Source: Eutrigla gurnardus
Taxonomy: Eukaryota > Chordata > Actinopteri > Perciformes > Triglidae
Reading direction: 5' to 3'
Assembly (NCBI GenBank): GCA_963514095.1
Contig: OY741267.1
Coordinates: 30,276,856 to 30,340,855 of the forward strand
DNA length: 64,000 nucleotides
The notes below the pieces were generated by a model. That model had not been told where the DNA came from. It ran no database searches and was given only the letters and a program-made list of their open reading frames with translations. Both the position numbers and the translations under genes were made by a program. Of the stretch, positions 26,743 to 42,307 are shown piece after piece (the first letter of the stretch is position 1; every line of letters starts with the position of its first letter).

Positions 26743-27863
26743 TCCAGTTACAAGACAATGGCAGCTTGTTTGCAGGGAGAATGGAGGGAGGGACAAACAG
26801 AAATGTGTCTGTGTTGAGGGGTCATGCTGTCTCACTGTTAGACACTATATACTGTAGCTCCGTCCTTAAGGTCGAGGTTATTATTTCTATTTAGACTCAT
26901 TAGCAACAAAAGTTGTATTGATGTCTTTGTTTTGGCTTTCTGTAGTGACTACCCTGTAAACCTCCATCTTGGAAACATATATTACATAGTAGAACAAAAC
27001 ATGGACATTGCAATCTTTTTTTATCTTGAAATATATATTGGAAATTGGATAATATAATAAAAGGATGATGTTTTGACAGCTATGGATGATCTGGAACTTC
27101 ACTGATTGTCTGAGGCAAACACCAGTCAGTATTTGTCTCTCTTTGCTTTGTTAGCAGACACAAACTTAATGGCAACACACACTCTCAGTGTGTGACGTGC
27201 ATCAAAACAGCGGCACCCATTGTTTTCAGTGTCGGTCCACACGCTGGCGCCGTCTTGATGCCCGGCGTGTCGGGCGGCGGCGAGTCAATGTGAAACGATA
27301 CGAACACAGACTCCACGAAAACACCAGTTTTATGGCACCCTCCTCCTCGATCGGCACACCCTGCCTATAAACCCACATATTCATTACATTTCATTACTGA
27401 TTTAGAGGCCATTCATTCACCTCGGCATCAGGAAGAGAACCTGATTGATGTTAAACAGCTGCTGACTATCAGGAGGAGACCTGATGTTCATCTTCAGGAG
27501 AGAAATATTATATGATTATTATAGATTGTAACGGTCTGCAGTTTTTTCCTTTTCAACCTTTATGTTCTAAGATAGAGAACACCTGAATCATTCTTTTGCT
27601 TTGTATTGATTTTCATATTTGTGTTCTTTATTCCCCGTCTTGCATTAATCTTTGTGCTATTAAATAAAGGAAGATAAAGAAAGTATTTCCACAGGGAAAG
27701 CAACCGGATGAAGAGAGAGAAGATGTTGATTTTATTCTGTCTATAAAAAGTGTGAAGTAAATATTAATAATAATAATAATAATAATAATAAGTTACTGAG
27801 CGCAGAAGAAACCGTAAGAAGAAGCAAAGGATACTAAACGTAATCACTGCTTGTTGTCTCCAG

Positions 27864-28063
27864 TAACAGGACTATGGACCTGAGCCTGCGAGATGCTTTG
27901 GGTGGGGGTGGAGGCGGGGTCCCTGGTGGGGCCCCCGCTGAGGCCCTGCTGAAGAGAGACTTTGTGGCCTCGCTGGAGAAAGAGAGCTATGACGACAAGG
28001 TGGGCGAGACGGTCTCCAAGAGCGACTACCGGCCCTTGCTTGATGGAAAGGACACCAAGAGCG
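27864..28063 (+). CDS. map4: map4 exon 2 with start codon; MAP4 N-terminus
   Basis: Acceptor ttgttgtctccag|taacagg, ATG at 27874 (A at -3, G at +4), donor gcg|gtaagt at 28064. The coding part, 27874-28063, is 63 codons plus one base (phase 1). MAP4 is a cytoplasmic microtubule-stabilising protein. Its N-terminus is short and conserved, and residues 1-63 here match it: MDLSLRDAL, then a Gly/Pro-rich insert (GGGGGGVPGGAPAEA), then LLKRDFVASLEKESYDDKVG, GETV, SKSDY and PLLDG. The mammalian protein has the same order (DLSLADAL, KRDFIATLE, DDVVGETV, TDYIPLLD). The Gly/Pro insert is the main difference. Identification as MAP4 rather than MAP2 or tau is strong. Whether this is map4 or a teleost paralogue (map4-like) cannot be decided here. 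Confidence 0.93.
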
Positions 28064-28261
28064 GTAAGTCGCCGTGAGCCATCGTGGACCCGGTGGGTGA
28101 CGAGGAGGTGATGACGCTCCCTCGTGTGATGTTGATCTCTTTCCTGCGGGGAGGTCAGAGTTGAGATGGCTGCAAGCATTTAGAAAGACAAAAAAACAAC
28201 ACAAAATGCCACAAGCTCCTCAGATTCTCTACGTATCAGGGCCATCAGGGATCCTCCTCGG

Positions 28262-28264
<3 letters not shown>

Positions 28265-28329
<65 letters not shown>
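28265..28329 (+). repeat. (GT)n microsatellite 200 bp after exon 2
   Basis: About 32 uninterrupted GT units on the sense strand, starting 202 bp into intron 2. Confidence 0.95.
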
Positions 28330-28330
<1 letters not shown>

Positions 28331-31300
28331 AAGCCTCAAAGATTAAGTGTTATTGCCTCGACACTTTGGCCAAAGCTGTCTAGACTTAAAGTTGAGCTGA
28401 AACATCATTTCCAGAGAGTCTCTCTTCCGTACGGCGAGCAGAGAAAAGGTTACGTTTCTCCTCGCTTTGGTGAAAAAAAAACAGGTTGAAAAAAGCTTAA
28501 AGAAACATGACAGACATGCAGACAAAACCTCGACTGTGTTCCATGTTTGAGGTTCTAGAAGGACGATGTTGATGAGCGCTGATCAGCCGGGGAATGTTGG
28601 GTCTTAAACTAGCTGATCAGCGGAAACATATTTGTCTTCTTCCATATTTGTCGTGTGGCGACTTATTTCTGTCTGAAACAGGAGGCGGGACTTAACGCTG
28701 CTGTGATTGATTGATGGATGCATCTCATGATGTTATAGGTTGGCTGATGTAAGGACCCGTCATGTTTTGTTTATATAAACATAAGAAGAAATGTTTCTTC
28801 TTTCTTTTTCTCATTTCCTCAGCATATTTTAGCATATTAAATATATGACTGGATATGTGAACTAAAAGACATTTTTAATTAAGAATTTAACTGGCTGTCA
28901 TCTCTCAAACTCTTTTATTTTTCATGTCTTTTCATCATATCTGTATTTACCTTCCACAGCCTTTTTATTTACTTTCTCTCTCTTTCGGTCTCCGTTCCTC
29001 GCCGTCTTTCTCATTTCCTGTTATTGTGGCGGCGTGTCAGCCTGGTGCTGCATTAGCATCACTACGTCACTAAACACACTATTAGCTGGTCCAATGAGTT
29101 CAATGCTGTTAAACCCTGACAAAATGTTATCCATAAATATCGCTGTGTAACTCACAGTCACCTTGCTGACTCCTCACCTGGGCTTCTGTCAGTCGGCCAC
29201 TTTAAACGCTAACTAGCTTTGTGATCTAACTGTGAATGTGAATGTGGTGTTTGAGGCCCATCAATGTCATTCATGTTTTATTTCTTTTCATCTAAATAAG
29301 CAAAGCAGTTAATCTAGAAACCCTCTGATATGTGAGAGTAGTCTGATTACATGTCCAGAGACAATATGAACCATTCATGTGATTGTGATTCAGGCATGAG
29401 AGATTGTAGAGGACAAAAATATTTATAAATATAAATACAAAAACTTGCTCATGGTATTTACGATTATCCCGATGATGGAAATTCACCACGATCAACATAT
29501 TGTTGAGCGTTTTTATCTAGGAACCACAATAAAAATCCTATATCGTACAATCCGCCTTTGAAAACCCAAAGAAGAAATATGCTGCAATTGTGAAATATGG
29601 ACTTTTATTTCTAGTATTTTTTCTGCATTTTGTAGTATAAGTTGGTAAGTGACGTAGCAATGACACAGTCTTTGTAGAAATCTCTCTGTCATCATGCACT
29701 AAGTATTAAAAGATAATGACTGGATGTGGTGCAGTGTGTCACTGAACTGATCCAGTGTCTGCTCTCTGAGATGGTTATTATGCCACATTAATATGAGATA
29801 TTTATTTCACATTGCTCTTGAATAGAAGGCCTTTACTGTCATCACACATTGCACAACAAGATACACAAACACACACATCGTATACGCTGATAAATGTAGT
29901 GCATAGTAGAAAGGTTAATGTGCGGTAAAAAAAACAGTTAATGCAGTTTCTGGTAATTGGGTGTAGGCGTTATATGTATTATATTCATGTGCATTACTGA
30001 TTCCATATTTTTGATGCTAAACACAGATGGCACATCGGGCAGACTTGCGTGCATGTTCTCTTTAATCCTTATGATGAACCATCAGGCTGTTGTATCATCC
30101 CACGTGGTCTTTGGCGTCCGCATGCAAAGCCGGTATGATAATGATTACCAGTAGCAGGAACGCGTCCCCCGGCTGTGTTAGTGACCATTTAAAATGCTGG
30201 GTGATGATGTACAGAAGGCCTGAAGGCCACGTTCCCTATGTACCATACGGGAGGGGGGGTGGGGGGTTCTCTATACTGACGACTGTGTGCTGACAGCAGA
30301 TATTTTACCACTGGCCTTCTCAAATGTTTTCAGACCAGAGATTTCACTATAGATTCACATGTGATGAGACATTAACCCACTTTCTTTTCTATTTTCTATT
30401 TATTCTTTGAATGTATTGCTTTTATAAAGTTGCAACACAACAAGTTTATTGTACTGTATTATCATATTAATTATTATTATTATTTAATAATCAAGGTAAG
30501 TCAACTTTTTTTAAACAACAAATAAAGTAGCGTGTGCACAGAAAAAAAGTGGGCCCAGAATTGATCCTGAGGGGTCCCGCAATGGTCCCTGGGTTAATAT
30601 CTTATCACATGTGGGGATCTGTGACTGCTTGTGTTCATCAGATCCACCCGTCGCTCCTCAACACTCCAAATATGGTCACTTCCTTCTGCTGGTTGCAGAA
30701 ATTCCAAGATGTTGACGGCTAACTTGGGTCCACTTATTCTGTGGAATAAAGACAAACATCTGTTGGCTTTGACAGAGCAACAATAACATATGACACTGAA
30801 ATATAATATGATGTGAACTCAGGGAAAAGATGTCCTCTATTAATATAAAATATTTCTGACATCATAACTCTCCAGACTGACATATTGGCATATCTGCTTG
30901 GATGGTGAGGGTACATGTCAGAACCACTAACAGTCAATGATATATATTGGTTGAGACAAGTCTCCCTTTTTAATCAGCTTCAGCTCTGATTTTCTTCTAT
31001 TCCCTTCATCCTCTTTCCCTTCCCTTTCTGTTTACTGTTTTATAGTCATCCCTTCTGTCCCGATCCGTCTCTTCTACCGTGCCTTGGATTCTGCAGTGGG
31101 AAGCTTTCATTTCGGCGTTAATAATGTGGAAGCCGAGGACTAATGTGAGGCCTCGGCTGTGATGAAGTGGCTATAATAATCCGTCGATGTGAACTGAATG
31201 AGGAAACCAAAAGCTCATCTGTCCTCAATGTCAGGAAGGTTTTTTTTTTCCGCCCTCGAGCTCATTGTGTCACAGCACCTATATCCTCCCTCAGAGAAAC

Positions 31301-31689
31301 GAGATGAGACACAGTCCTACAGTTACACCACCAATGGTAGCAACACTGTCGTCATCGTGATTGCAGTTATCCCTCTCTTGGTTTGAATGACTTGAACATG
31401 ATGTATAAACACACGGCTTGTGTGTCGCTAACAGGGCAGCACATAGTACAGGTATTATAATGTACTTAAAATGTAATTTCTCTTTTTGAAGATTCTTGGA
31501 TCTTCTCATCATAAATACAAATAATATAGTTTATTTAAAGGTGCTAAATTCAAAACTCAGAAATAAAATTCTGCTGGCAGGTTTCTTTTTTCACGAAAAT
31601 TTAAGTTTGGGCTCAATCAATTATTACAGAAGTAACTTAATTCATATTTTAGTTTGTTTTTTATTTATTCATTATTTTAACATTCACTG

Positions 31690-31845
31690 TATGAATGAGT
31701 TAGATCCTGATCTGCAGGCGGCTCCTCTGCCATCAGTGTTTGAATGTGTGTGAACGGGTAAAAGTGACTGAATGTAGTGTGAAGCGCCTTGAGTAGCTAG
31801 TTAGCTAGAAAAGCGCGTTACATAAATGCAGGTCCATTTACGCAA
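31690..31845 (+). mobile_element. 3' tail of a fish L2/Maui-type LINE or related SINE
   Basis: 'gtgtgtgaacgggtaaaagt', 'gtgaagcgccttgagtag', 'agaaaagcgcgttacataaa', 'gcaggtccattta' is the characteristic 3' end of a very common teleost retroposon family (family knowledge). Only the tail is present, as expected for 5'-truncated insertion. The exact family name is uncertain. Confidence 0.65.
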
Positions 31846-32078
31846 TACGTCATTTATTTCTCTCTTGATTGAAGATCTTCCAGGTTTAGATGAAACCACA
31901 GTGACATGTTGTTGACTGCTTGGGACTGTTGGGCTTCCTCTATGTAGCAGCAGGATGAAGGTAAAGTTGTACTGCAGTCTGCTGGGAAGTAGCTGTGTTT
32001 GCTGAGGCATGATAACACAACCCTGCAGTGTGTGTACTCACTACTGTACCTACTGTATGTGTGTTACAGAAGTATTCT

Positions 32079-32081
<3 letters not shown>

Positions 32082-32150
<69 letters not shown>

Positions 32151-32158
32151 GCGTGTGT
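32082..32158 (+). repeat. (TG)n microsatellite
   Basis: About 77 bp of TG with two gcgt interruptions at the 3' end. Confidence 0.95.
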
Positions 32159-32243
32159 ACAAGACGCCGCAGTCACATGTAACTGCAGTACAGTGGCCCA
32201 TCAATACCAGCAACCCCACACGCATGCAGTTCTGGTGAGGTCA

Positions 32244-32245
<2 letters not shown>

Positions 32246-32277
<32 letters not shown>
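32246..32277 (+). repeat. (CA)n microsatellite
   Basis: 16 uninterrupted units, 90 bp after the preceding TG tract and in the opposite orientation. Confidence 0.92.
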
Positions 32278-32279
<2 letters not shown>

Positions 32280-32376
32280 CGGCTGTCACTGCCAATAATA
32301 AGGATGTGTGTGTGTGCTGAGTTCAGCAGATATGTTGAAGTGAATGTGATGTAACTGAAGCTTTTACAGCACTTCT

Positions 32377-32426
32377 GACAGACAGGCAGACAGACAGACA
32401 GACAGGCAGGCAGGCAGGCAGGCAGG
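32377..32426 (+). repeat. (GACA)n/(GGCA)n tetranucleotide tract
   Basis: A run of gaca units passes into a run of ggca units, about 12 units in all. Confidence 0.92.
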
Positions 32427-32689
32427 ATCTGAGCTGTGTACGGTTTCAGTTTAAATGGGTTTAGCTTTTAATTTATGACTTGCAGCCTCACTTATAATGT
32501 AATATATTGGGATTAAGGAATTAAAGAATAATTTGGCCCTCACTTCTGTCAGTCATGATAACTCTGCACTCACCAAACTAATGGAGGAGATGTTGGAACT
32601 TGTCAACATCACTGCAACAAAGCCAGACCTTTATCATTTAATTGGTAAAACAAAGAGTGCGTGAATCTGAAATGTAGCTAGTAATGCCT

Positions 32690-32885
32690 CATATCTGGTT
32701 CTGGAAAGTGAAGCCAATACTGAAGTGCCTTAAACTGTCGTCTTTTCTGTTGGCCACCAGGGGGCAACTCCTCTCTGATAACGAACCTACTTTTGTCTTG
32801 ATCTATTATCTCTGTAAACATTGTAAAGATGAGTTTATGGTCTCAATCTCTAGTTTCAAGTCTTCTTAAATACAGCATGATGTGT
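32690..32885 (-). repeat. Dispersed repeat copy carrying a CTCF-like core (copy 4)
   Basis: Same block order as copy 3: 'tctggttctggaaagtgaag', 'gaagtgccttaaactgtc', CCACCAGGGGGCAA (32754-32767), 'tctgtaaacattgtaaa', 'tacagcatgatg'. An additional block, 'gagtttatggtctcaatctc', is shared with the reverse complement of copy 5. Confidence 0.8.
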
Positions 32886-35588
<2,703 letters not shown>

Positions 35589-36056
35589 AAAGGGATGTCT
35601 GAGATGGAAAGAAAAACAAGAGCAAAAAGTAAAGGGCTAAAAGAGCAACGCTTTACGTGCAAATCACCTGCATCCAGATGAGTCCATCCCTTCATTTACA
35701 GTGAGAATACACAGACGTAGCTTCTTCCACACATTAGTGCTAATGTTTTGTTGCTCGTGTATCTGAACATATAATACATTTTTCATACACTTGAGCTAAA
35801 TGACTTTTGAACAATTGGGATTGTAATTTTAATCCCTCACACTTAATGTACTATGATATATGACAGTCATGTTTAAACTGAATGTGGCACCTTTAAACTT
35901 TTTTTCTGCCACATCCTGCATGCAAAAAGCCGAGAATGCAAAGAGACACTGAGTGAAAACAGTCATGACTCAGGAAGAGTGATGGAAAGGGAGAGAACGA
36001 ACCAAATCTTTTTGACAGTTGTTTTGTCTGCTGTTTATCTGCCTGTCTGCCTCTGT

Positions 36057-36213
<157 letters not shown>

Positions 36214-36974
36214 CAGCTGGATGTAAATTCAGCAAACCGCCGATGCGTGACCTTGATAGAGCCATAAAAAACACTTGCTGTCAGTTAATGCACACTTGTT
36301 AATGTTTAATGATGTCCACCATTAAATAATAAATAATAATACATTTATATTCTAAAACCACCACAACCACAAGCTTTATTTAAAGCACATTTGTAAAGTT
36401 CATACTTGTTTTGTTGTTGGTTAAATTGTAAGTTTGTTGTTGTTGTTTTTTTTACATAAATATGGATATGGAGTGGATGTGAGTGGCAGAAGTAGAGCGT
36501 TATTTAATTTGATCAGATAATGGCTCCCGATGAAGTAAGTGGACACGCAGTTAGTGTTTGCATTATTCAGTTGACTTACTTTTATTGTTATGATAATAAC
36601 TTCATGGTTTTATATCTGTGCCACTGGATCGGATATAATGGAGCCGATGGTGCAAATCTCTCAATGGGTTATATCATCCTCGTATTATGGAGCACTTAAC
36701 TCCCCTCTTCCTCCTCCTCTTCATCCTCCTCCTCTTCATCCTCCTGTTTCCTCCGCCGTTAACGGCGGTGGCAAACTTGTATTTCACATAAAGTATTCAT
36801 CAATGTGCCTCAGCGGATGGCACAAAGCATCGATCCTTGAAGACACGTCCACGGACAGAAGGCGTTGCCTAGGGAGCCGCAGATGATGTCGTCCTCTCCT
36901 TGCGTAACCATGGTGATGGCCCCTTCAGCAACGTGTTGTGTCTGCTCGTCTCACTGTCAAAAGATGCACCCAAC

Positions 36975-36999
36975 AACACACACACACACACACACACAC
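36975..36999 (+). repeat. (CA)n microsatellite
   Basis: About 12 CA units within intron 2, 420 bp upstream of exon 3. Confidence 0.9.
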
Positions 37000-37415
37000 G
37001 AGCTGCGGAGGCAGGTTTGGGGAGGCGGGACCTGTCTGACGCTTAAACAGCTGACAGAGCAGAGCGACAGGTTCAGGCTCTCGGCCCGTCTCACTGAGTG
37101 TTTTTGAAGGAAAGGACGCAGGATGCGGTTGTCACAAATAGGGATGGGATGGTAAAGGAGTTTATCGCATTAAAAATCTTGGTAGAGAAGAAAAAAACAG
37201 AGTCTGGTTCAAATAAAATAGGCCTCCATGTTCCAAAACAGACACACAATGTTGCTGTTTTTAAAAACACATCTATACAGTATTTTTTTTTGTCCTTTAT
37301 GATCTTCTCTAAAAAATGTATAATCGTGAGATTTCAACATAATGAGCTAGTCCGTGATGTTTGTGTTGTGATCTGCGATGATGCTGATCAAGGTTCTTTT
37401 TATCATCTTCTTTAG

Positions 37416-37505
37416 GTCCAGGGATGATGTCATCAGGGATGATGTCATCAGGAGGCCGCCAGGACCCGCCGGGACAGTCCGCCTTCAGCTCTGACTACCT
37501 GTCTG
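37416..37505 (+). CDS. map4: map4 exon 3 (30 codons, projection domain)
   Basis: Acceptor tcttctttag|gtccag and donor gtctg|gtgagg, phase 1 to phase 1. Joined to exon 2 it adds residues 64-93: GPGMMSSGMMSSGGRQDPPG, then QSAFSSDYLS. The first part is an internal tandem duplication: 'gatgatgtcatcagg' occurs twice in a row, giving MMSSGMMSSG. No known domain; this is the low-complexity, acidic-poor start of the projection domain, which extends away from the microtubule. The exon is open in the joined frame, both splice signals are good, and its phase matches its neighbours. Confidence 0.85.
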
Positions 37506-38015
37506 GTGAGGGAGGAGGGAGTGCTAGTTATGTGTCACACGGTTTTCCCCACTTTGCACAGAAGTTTGAGTAGTTGTTTTGCCGCAGAGGCCCATGGGAG
37601 TTGTAGTTTATGTAGCCCATATACTTTACTTGCCCTTCAAAGACTTGAGACTTGACTCGGACGATCATGAGCCACAGATGTCACCAGTAACATTAATAAT
37701 GGCTACGTTCTATTCTGGTGTCCCAGTGAGCCATGACAGTGTACCAGGACCCTGCACTGAGCAGCTAAATGGAACTCAGCCAGTGCATTTCCAAGACATG
37801 TTTTAAATGTTTCTGTTTTGTTTTGTATCCAACTTTTCAGACTGCATCTACATTTAAATGTGTTTTATGTCCTACTGGTTCGATTCGTTCTGCTCCGCCT
37901 GATCATTCACCTCGTTTCTGAACTTCCTCCGTCCGGCTGTCCCAATGTCCCCTCGCTCGGTCGCTCCTCCATTTCTCCCTCTCTTTCTATTTGTGTGTCT
38001 GTGTCTCTCTTTCAG

Positions 38016-38093
38016 GTCCAATGATGGGTGGGAGGACGGATCAATGGAGCATGAACAAGACAAAGGACAACAGCATGCCTGACTCGTTTCTAG
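38016..38093 (+). CDS. map4: map4 exon 4 (26 codons, projection domain)
   Basis: Strong acceptor gtctctctttcag|gtcc; phase 1 to phase 1. It adds residues 94-119, starting (G)PMMGGRTDQWSMNKTKDN and ending SMPDSFL. The donor is poor: ctag|gtccac has GT but a non-consensus +3 to +6. No better phase-compatible donor lies before the in-frame TGA about 55 bp further on. The exon opens with the same GP-MM pattern as exon 3, which suggests the two arose by exon duplication. The weak donor suggests possible alternative inclusion (inference). Confidence 0.72.
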
Positions 38094-38818
38094 GTCCACT
38101 TTCCTTTTTTCTTTTTATATCTGAATACAAAGTTAGGAGGACGTTGTGATTTCCCTCCTCTCTGTTTACACCCAACAACACTGAATGTGAAACACTACCA
38201 ACTCATTTGGCTGAAATTGGTGGTTAGAATTTGTCAATTCATGGGGCAATATTCAAAGAAAAAAACTTCGGAATTTCCGAGATTAAAGTTGTGCATTTTA
38301 CGAGAAAAAAACTCTGATATCTTCTGAGATTTAAGTGATACATTTTCAAGAAGAAACGTACACATTTCTGAGAAAAAAAACGTGTATGTGTGTATGATGC
38401 CTGCAGTGGATGACCTATTCAAATTATACTTTTAAATTTGTGAGTTTTTTTCACGTAAATGTACTGAAATGTATCTTGGAATACTTTTGACAGTATTTTA
38501 ACTGCTTTCCGGCAAGTTCAACTCCATGTCCATGACTTTGCTAAGCCCCGCCCCTTGTGTGCTGCCACATCAGATCTACCTGGGAGCCCACACAGTCAAT
38601 AAATATGATTATTACTTTTATGTGATTATAGAATATTCATGCATCTGTCACAGCTAGTAGAAAAAAAAGTGTGAAAATAAAACAGTGAAAATTAGTGCAA
38701 TTGCCTGGCAGTCTTTGATATGACCACTGGGCGGCGCTGATTCCTCATGTCGTAGCTTTAACATTGTTTAAGTAATGCTTACATTTGTCAGCAACAGTTT
38801 GTATTTAGTATCTTTGTA

Positions 38819-39416
38819 CTTAAAGGGCCGGTGTGTAGGATTTAAAGGGGATGAATTTGCAGAAATGGAACATATTATTAGTATACTATCATGTCATTAG
38901 TGTTTAATCACCTGAAAGTAAGTAAACCTATTTTTTGAAATGGTCAAACATGCTTTGGAAGCGTTACGAAGCGAGTCTACAGAGGATCACGTGACGCAAT
39001 TTCACCTTATCTAGTTAAACTTTCATCCATATCATATCAATAATTTAATCGTATCCACTTTGAACTCAGACCTTCATTATTTAGGTTTAAATAAGTTAAT
39101 GGATGAATCCGTAATATACTGAAAAATTGCCTGAATAGCGACCTTTTCATTAAATACTGCCTCTTGGTGGTTGCATCTCAAGTCTCAGCCAGCAGTGCGC
39201 TGTGGGAGCATCAATTATCGCTTTCAGCGCGGTCTGATCTTCTTCACGTAGTCCGCCATGTTTTTATAGCAGTCCAGATCAAACGAACCAAACACTGGCT
39301 CTAGAGAGAGACTTTCATCATTATACGTTACCCGAAGGCCACCGTAGGACACGCTTGGAAAGGGAGGGGTTAGTGGAGGGGTATGCCAATGAATCCTCCA
39401 TTCTGCTCCTTTAAGG
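38819..39416. mobile_element. MITE-like teleost repeat flanked by TTAA-like ends
   Basis: Starts 'cttaaagggccggtgtgtag' and ends '...ctgctcctttaagg', so the ends are short inverted copies (CTTAAAGG / CCTTTAAG). The start 'ggccggtgtgtaggattt' is a motif I know from a very abundant interspersed repeat of percomorph fishes (family knowledge). It is about 600 bp with no ORF. It lies in intron 4, between exon 4 and exon 5. The class is uncertain because no clear target duplication is visible. Confidence 0.6.
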
Positions 39417-39540
39417 CCGGCAGGCCAGTCTGGTTATGTTTCACTGTTATAAAGTATCACCAGTCTAACCAGCTTCCTACAGTAGAAACAGTTACATTCC
39501 CACCATCGTGACGTATCGCTGTGCTCCGTCTCTCCATCAG

Positions 39541-39780
39541 GCTTTTCCCAGTCTGGGATGGGAGGCACCGTGGGGTCCAGCATGCCACCGTTCCAGACCA
39601 GTATGGGCTCCGCTCTCGGCCACACCGGGATGGGTTCGGCCATGGACACCCAGAAGAGTTCGGGCCTGTTTGGTGTGGACAACAAAACGGCCAGTAACAC
39701 CAGTGGGAGCAGTCCCTTTAAAACCGGTGATCTGCTGTCTTCCGGTGGCCCGGGACTCCAGCCTATGGATCACTCTACAG
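39541..39780 (+). CDS. map4: map4 exon 5 (80 codons, Met/Gly/Ser-rich projection domain)
   Basis: Acceptor gtctctccatcag|gcttt; donor ctacag|gtacca; 240 nt, phase 1 to phase 1. Residues 120-199 run from (G)FSQSGMGGTVGSSMPPFQ through TSMGSALGHTGMGSAMD and KSSGLFGVDNKTASN to PGLQPMDHST. The exon is rich in Gly, Ser, Thr and Met, with repeated GMG/SMG motifs that continue the GMM pattern of exons 3 and 4. No folded domain is expected. An antisense frame over the same interval is a shadow. High GC against AT-rich flanks supports the exon call. Confidence 0.85.
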
Positions 39781-42012
39781 GTACCAGATAGCCAGCTGGT
39801 TGCATGTGTTACTGAGGGAGGGGCGGTCAGGAGAACGAGGAGAGACGGGGAACTTGTGGTGTATGTAGTGCTGTTATTTACCGGACGCTCGCGATACTAA
39901 AACACTGAGCGGATGTTTTCATGTAGGAGGGCTGGTTGGCTTCGTCACCTCGTAGCCGGAGTCTTCTATGGAGTATCATCTTACGTTTGGTTTAATCAAA
40001 TCTCAGGGGCAGCCTCTTCTAGATGTAGGTGGAGAGTCCCGGCTCTGCTCTGATATCACCGGCCGCCTCGCGGCTTTTACGGTCTTTTCTCTTCATCTAC
40101 TGACAAACTGGATCAACAGACAGAAACAGCGACAGAAATAAACACAGGACAGTTTTATTAACTGCAGTCTGATAAAAAAAAAAGCCCAAGTGCTACCCAT
40201 GAAATGTCTCACCGCCTCTGAATTATTAATCTTTACAATAATTAACAGCGGCTGAACTGAATTTGCGGTTGCCGAGCAACAAACGCACAAAACCCGCAGG
40301 GTGATTTAAAGACGAAATGGCGTGGCGTTTGCCGTCTCCGGGGCAATAAATATAGATTTTAACCACAGGACCCTCAGCCGAACTTTTAAAGTGACTCAGC
40401 ATCTGATTTTCAGCAGCGCAGGACGTATTAAACATTTAGCGAGCTCTTCTCCGGGGTTTTATTTAGGATCTCTGCTCTGCTCTATTGTGTTGGGGAGCTA
40501 AAGATAGCCCAATGCAGGCTGGGTACTTCTAGAAAACTAGAGTGAGATGAGAAGAGATGGTCTGGTAACAAACGCTATTTGGTAACTCAGGAAATAACAT
40601 TTGTTTGACTATGAAAATGACACATTTACACTTTCTATAACGTATTATAAACATACTTATAATGTGGTATAATCTGCTTATAGCACTTTGTAATTACAGT
40701 TCTATGCACTCATGAATATTCAGCATGCTTTATAACAAGAATCACAACACAATCAGCATTTTGGAGCATTAAGGTCAATTATCATAAGACTTCATAATTG
40801 TTGGTCCAATCATTGACATTTTATTTTTACAAGGATCATAGTGTCTTATTATTCAAATATAATACATTATAATCTTTTGCATGCATGAATAACAATGTGA
40901 TTATGAGTTACTCTAAGTGGCCATTATTTCCTTTATGTTATTAAAATTACATTTTTACTTTACTTGTAGATGAAAATGTATGAAAAAAAGCCTTTTAAAC
41001 CCTTTTTAATCACGTCTACGGTCATATTGTTCACCTACTTAACAATTTATGCAAAAAATATTTTAAAATAATAATTTTTCAACAACTTTCAACCAATAAT
41101 ATGACATCCAGCCATCGCCATGACTACGTCCACTTCTGATATACAGTCTATGATTAAAAGTCAGTGTGAACAGGAACCGGAGCGGAAATAAAATGCAACA
41201 ATATCATTTTTCCTGGTCTGAAGCGAATGAACCAAACTACAGGTGTGAAAGAACCTGGAAACTATATATTTATACAGGTGGAAAGATATTTTGTTGCATG
41301 AATCCGTGTGCAGAACAGCGGCGATACATTTATCTACCAGCCTTCTGTTTCCCTTCCGAGCTTTAAAGCTAAAAGTCCTCCACACTCACCTGCTCCTCTG
41401 TCTGTGCAGGAGCCAGCGAGCGTTTCACCTGAACTCTGACATGCACAAAGGCAGCGTAGTCGAGGAAGCCGGCGCTCCGACGTTAATGGTGCTGTTGGCA
41501 GGTTGCCACACTCCAGATTAAGATGTGTTTCCCATTAAATACCTCATCAAATTAAATATAGATGATAATGCCCTGGGCTTGTCTCTTCCTCAAGCTGTTT
41601 ATAGCTTGGCGAGCATTGGAGGCCGAAGGGAAAATAGCTACTTCAATCACTTTGGAAATACGGGGGGAATAGTTGATCCATTTTATCCAGTGATGTAAAA
41701 CAGATCGAGGAGGTGGGAGGATGAAAACCGAGGTAGAGGAATAGTTCAGAGTGAGAGGGGTTGCTAGTTGTATTTATGCCGTCTGTCTCTGTATCTGTTT
41801 CTATCTGTTCATCTTTCTCTCGTTCTCTCTGAGCTGATGAAGTGCTTGTCAGAAATAATTCAGAAATATTGCTCAGGAGGAAAAACCCAAATCCAGCTGT
41901 GATGACTTCATCCCCAGACAAGAGGAGATAGTGGGAACAGACAAATGAAGGGATTCTTGTTTGTTTGTTTGTTTGTTAAAACCTGCATGCATTGTGTTGT
42001 GGTCCTGTATCA

Positions 42013-42061
42013 CGTCCCACATGTTCACATGGATCATGTTCCTGTTTGTCCATGTGGGACG
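42013..42061. other. Perfect 11-bp inverted repeat (hairpin)
   Basis: Arms CGTCCCACATG (42013-42023) and CATGTGGGACG (42051-42061) are separated by 27 nt. Intronic; no function known. Confidence 0.8.
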
Positions 42062-42158
42062 ATGATCCATTCATCACCAGGATGCTTCAGACATGCATGC
42101 ATTTCTTCTAAATCATGCATGCTCATGTGCTCGATACATTTACCTTGTTAAGTTGTTC

Positions 42159-42307
<149 letters not shown>

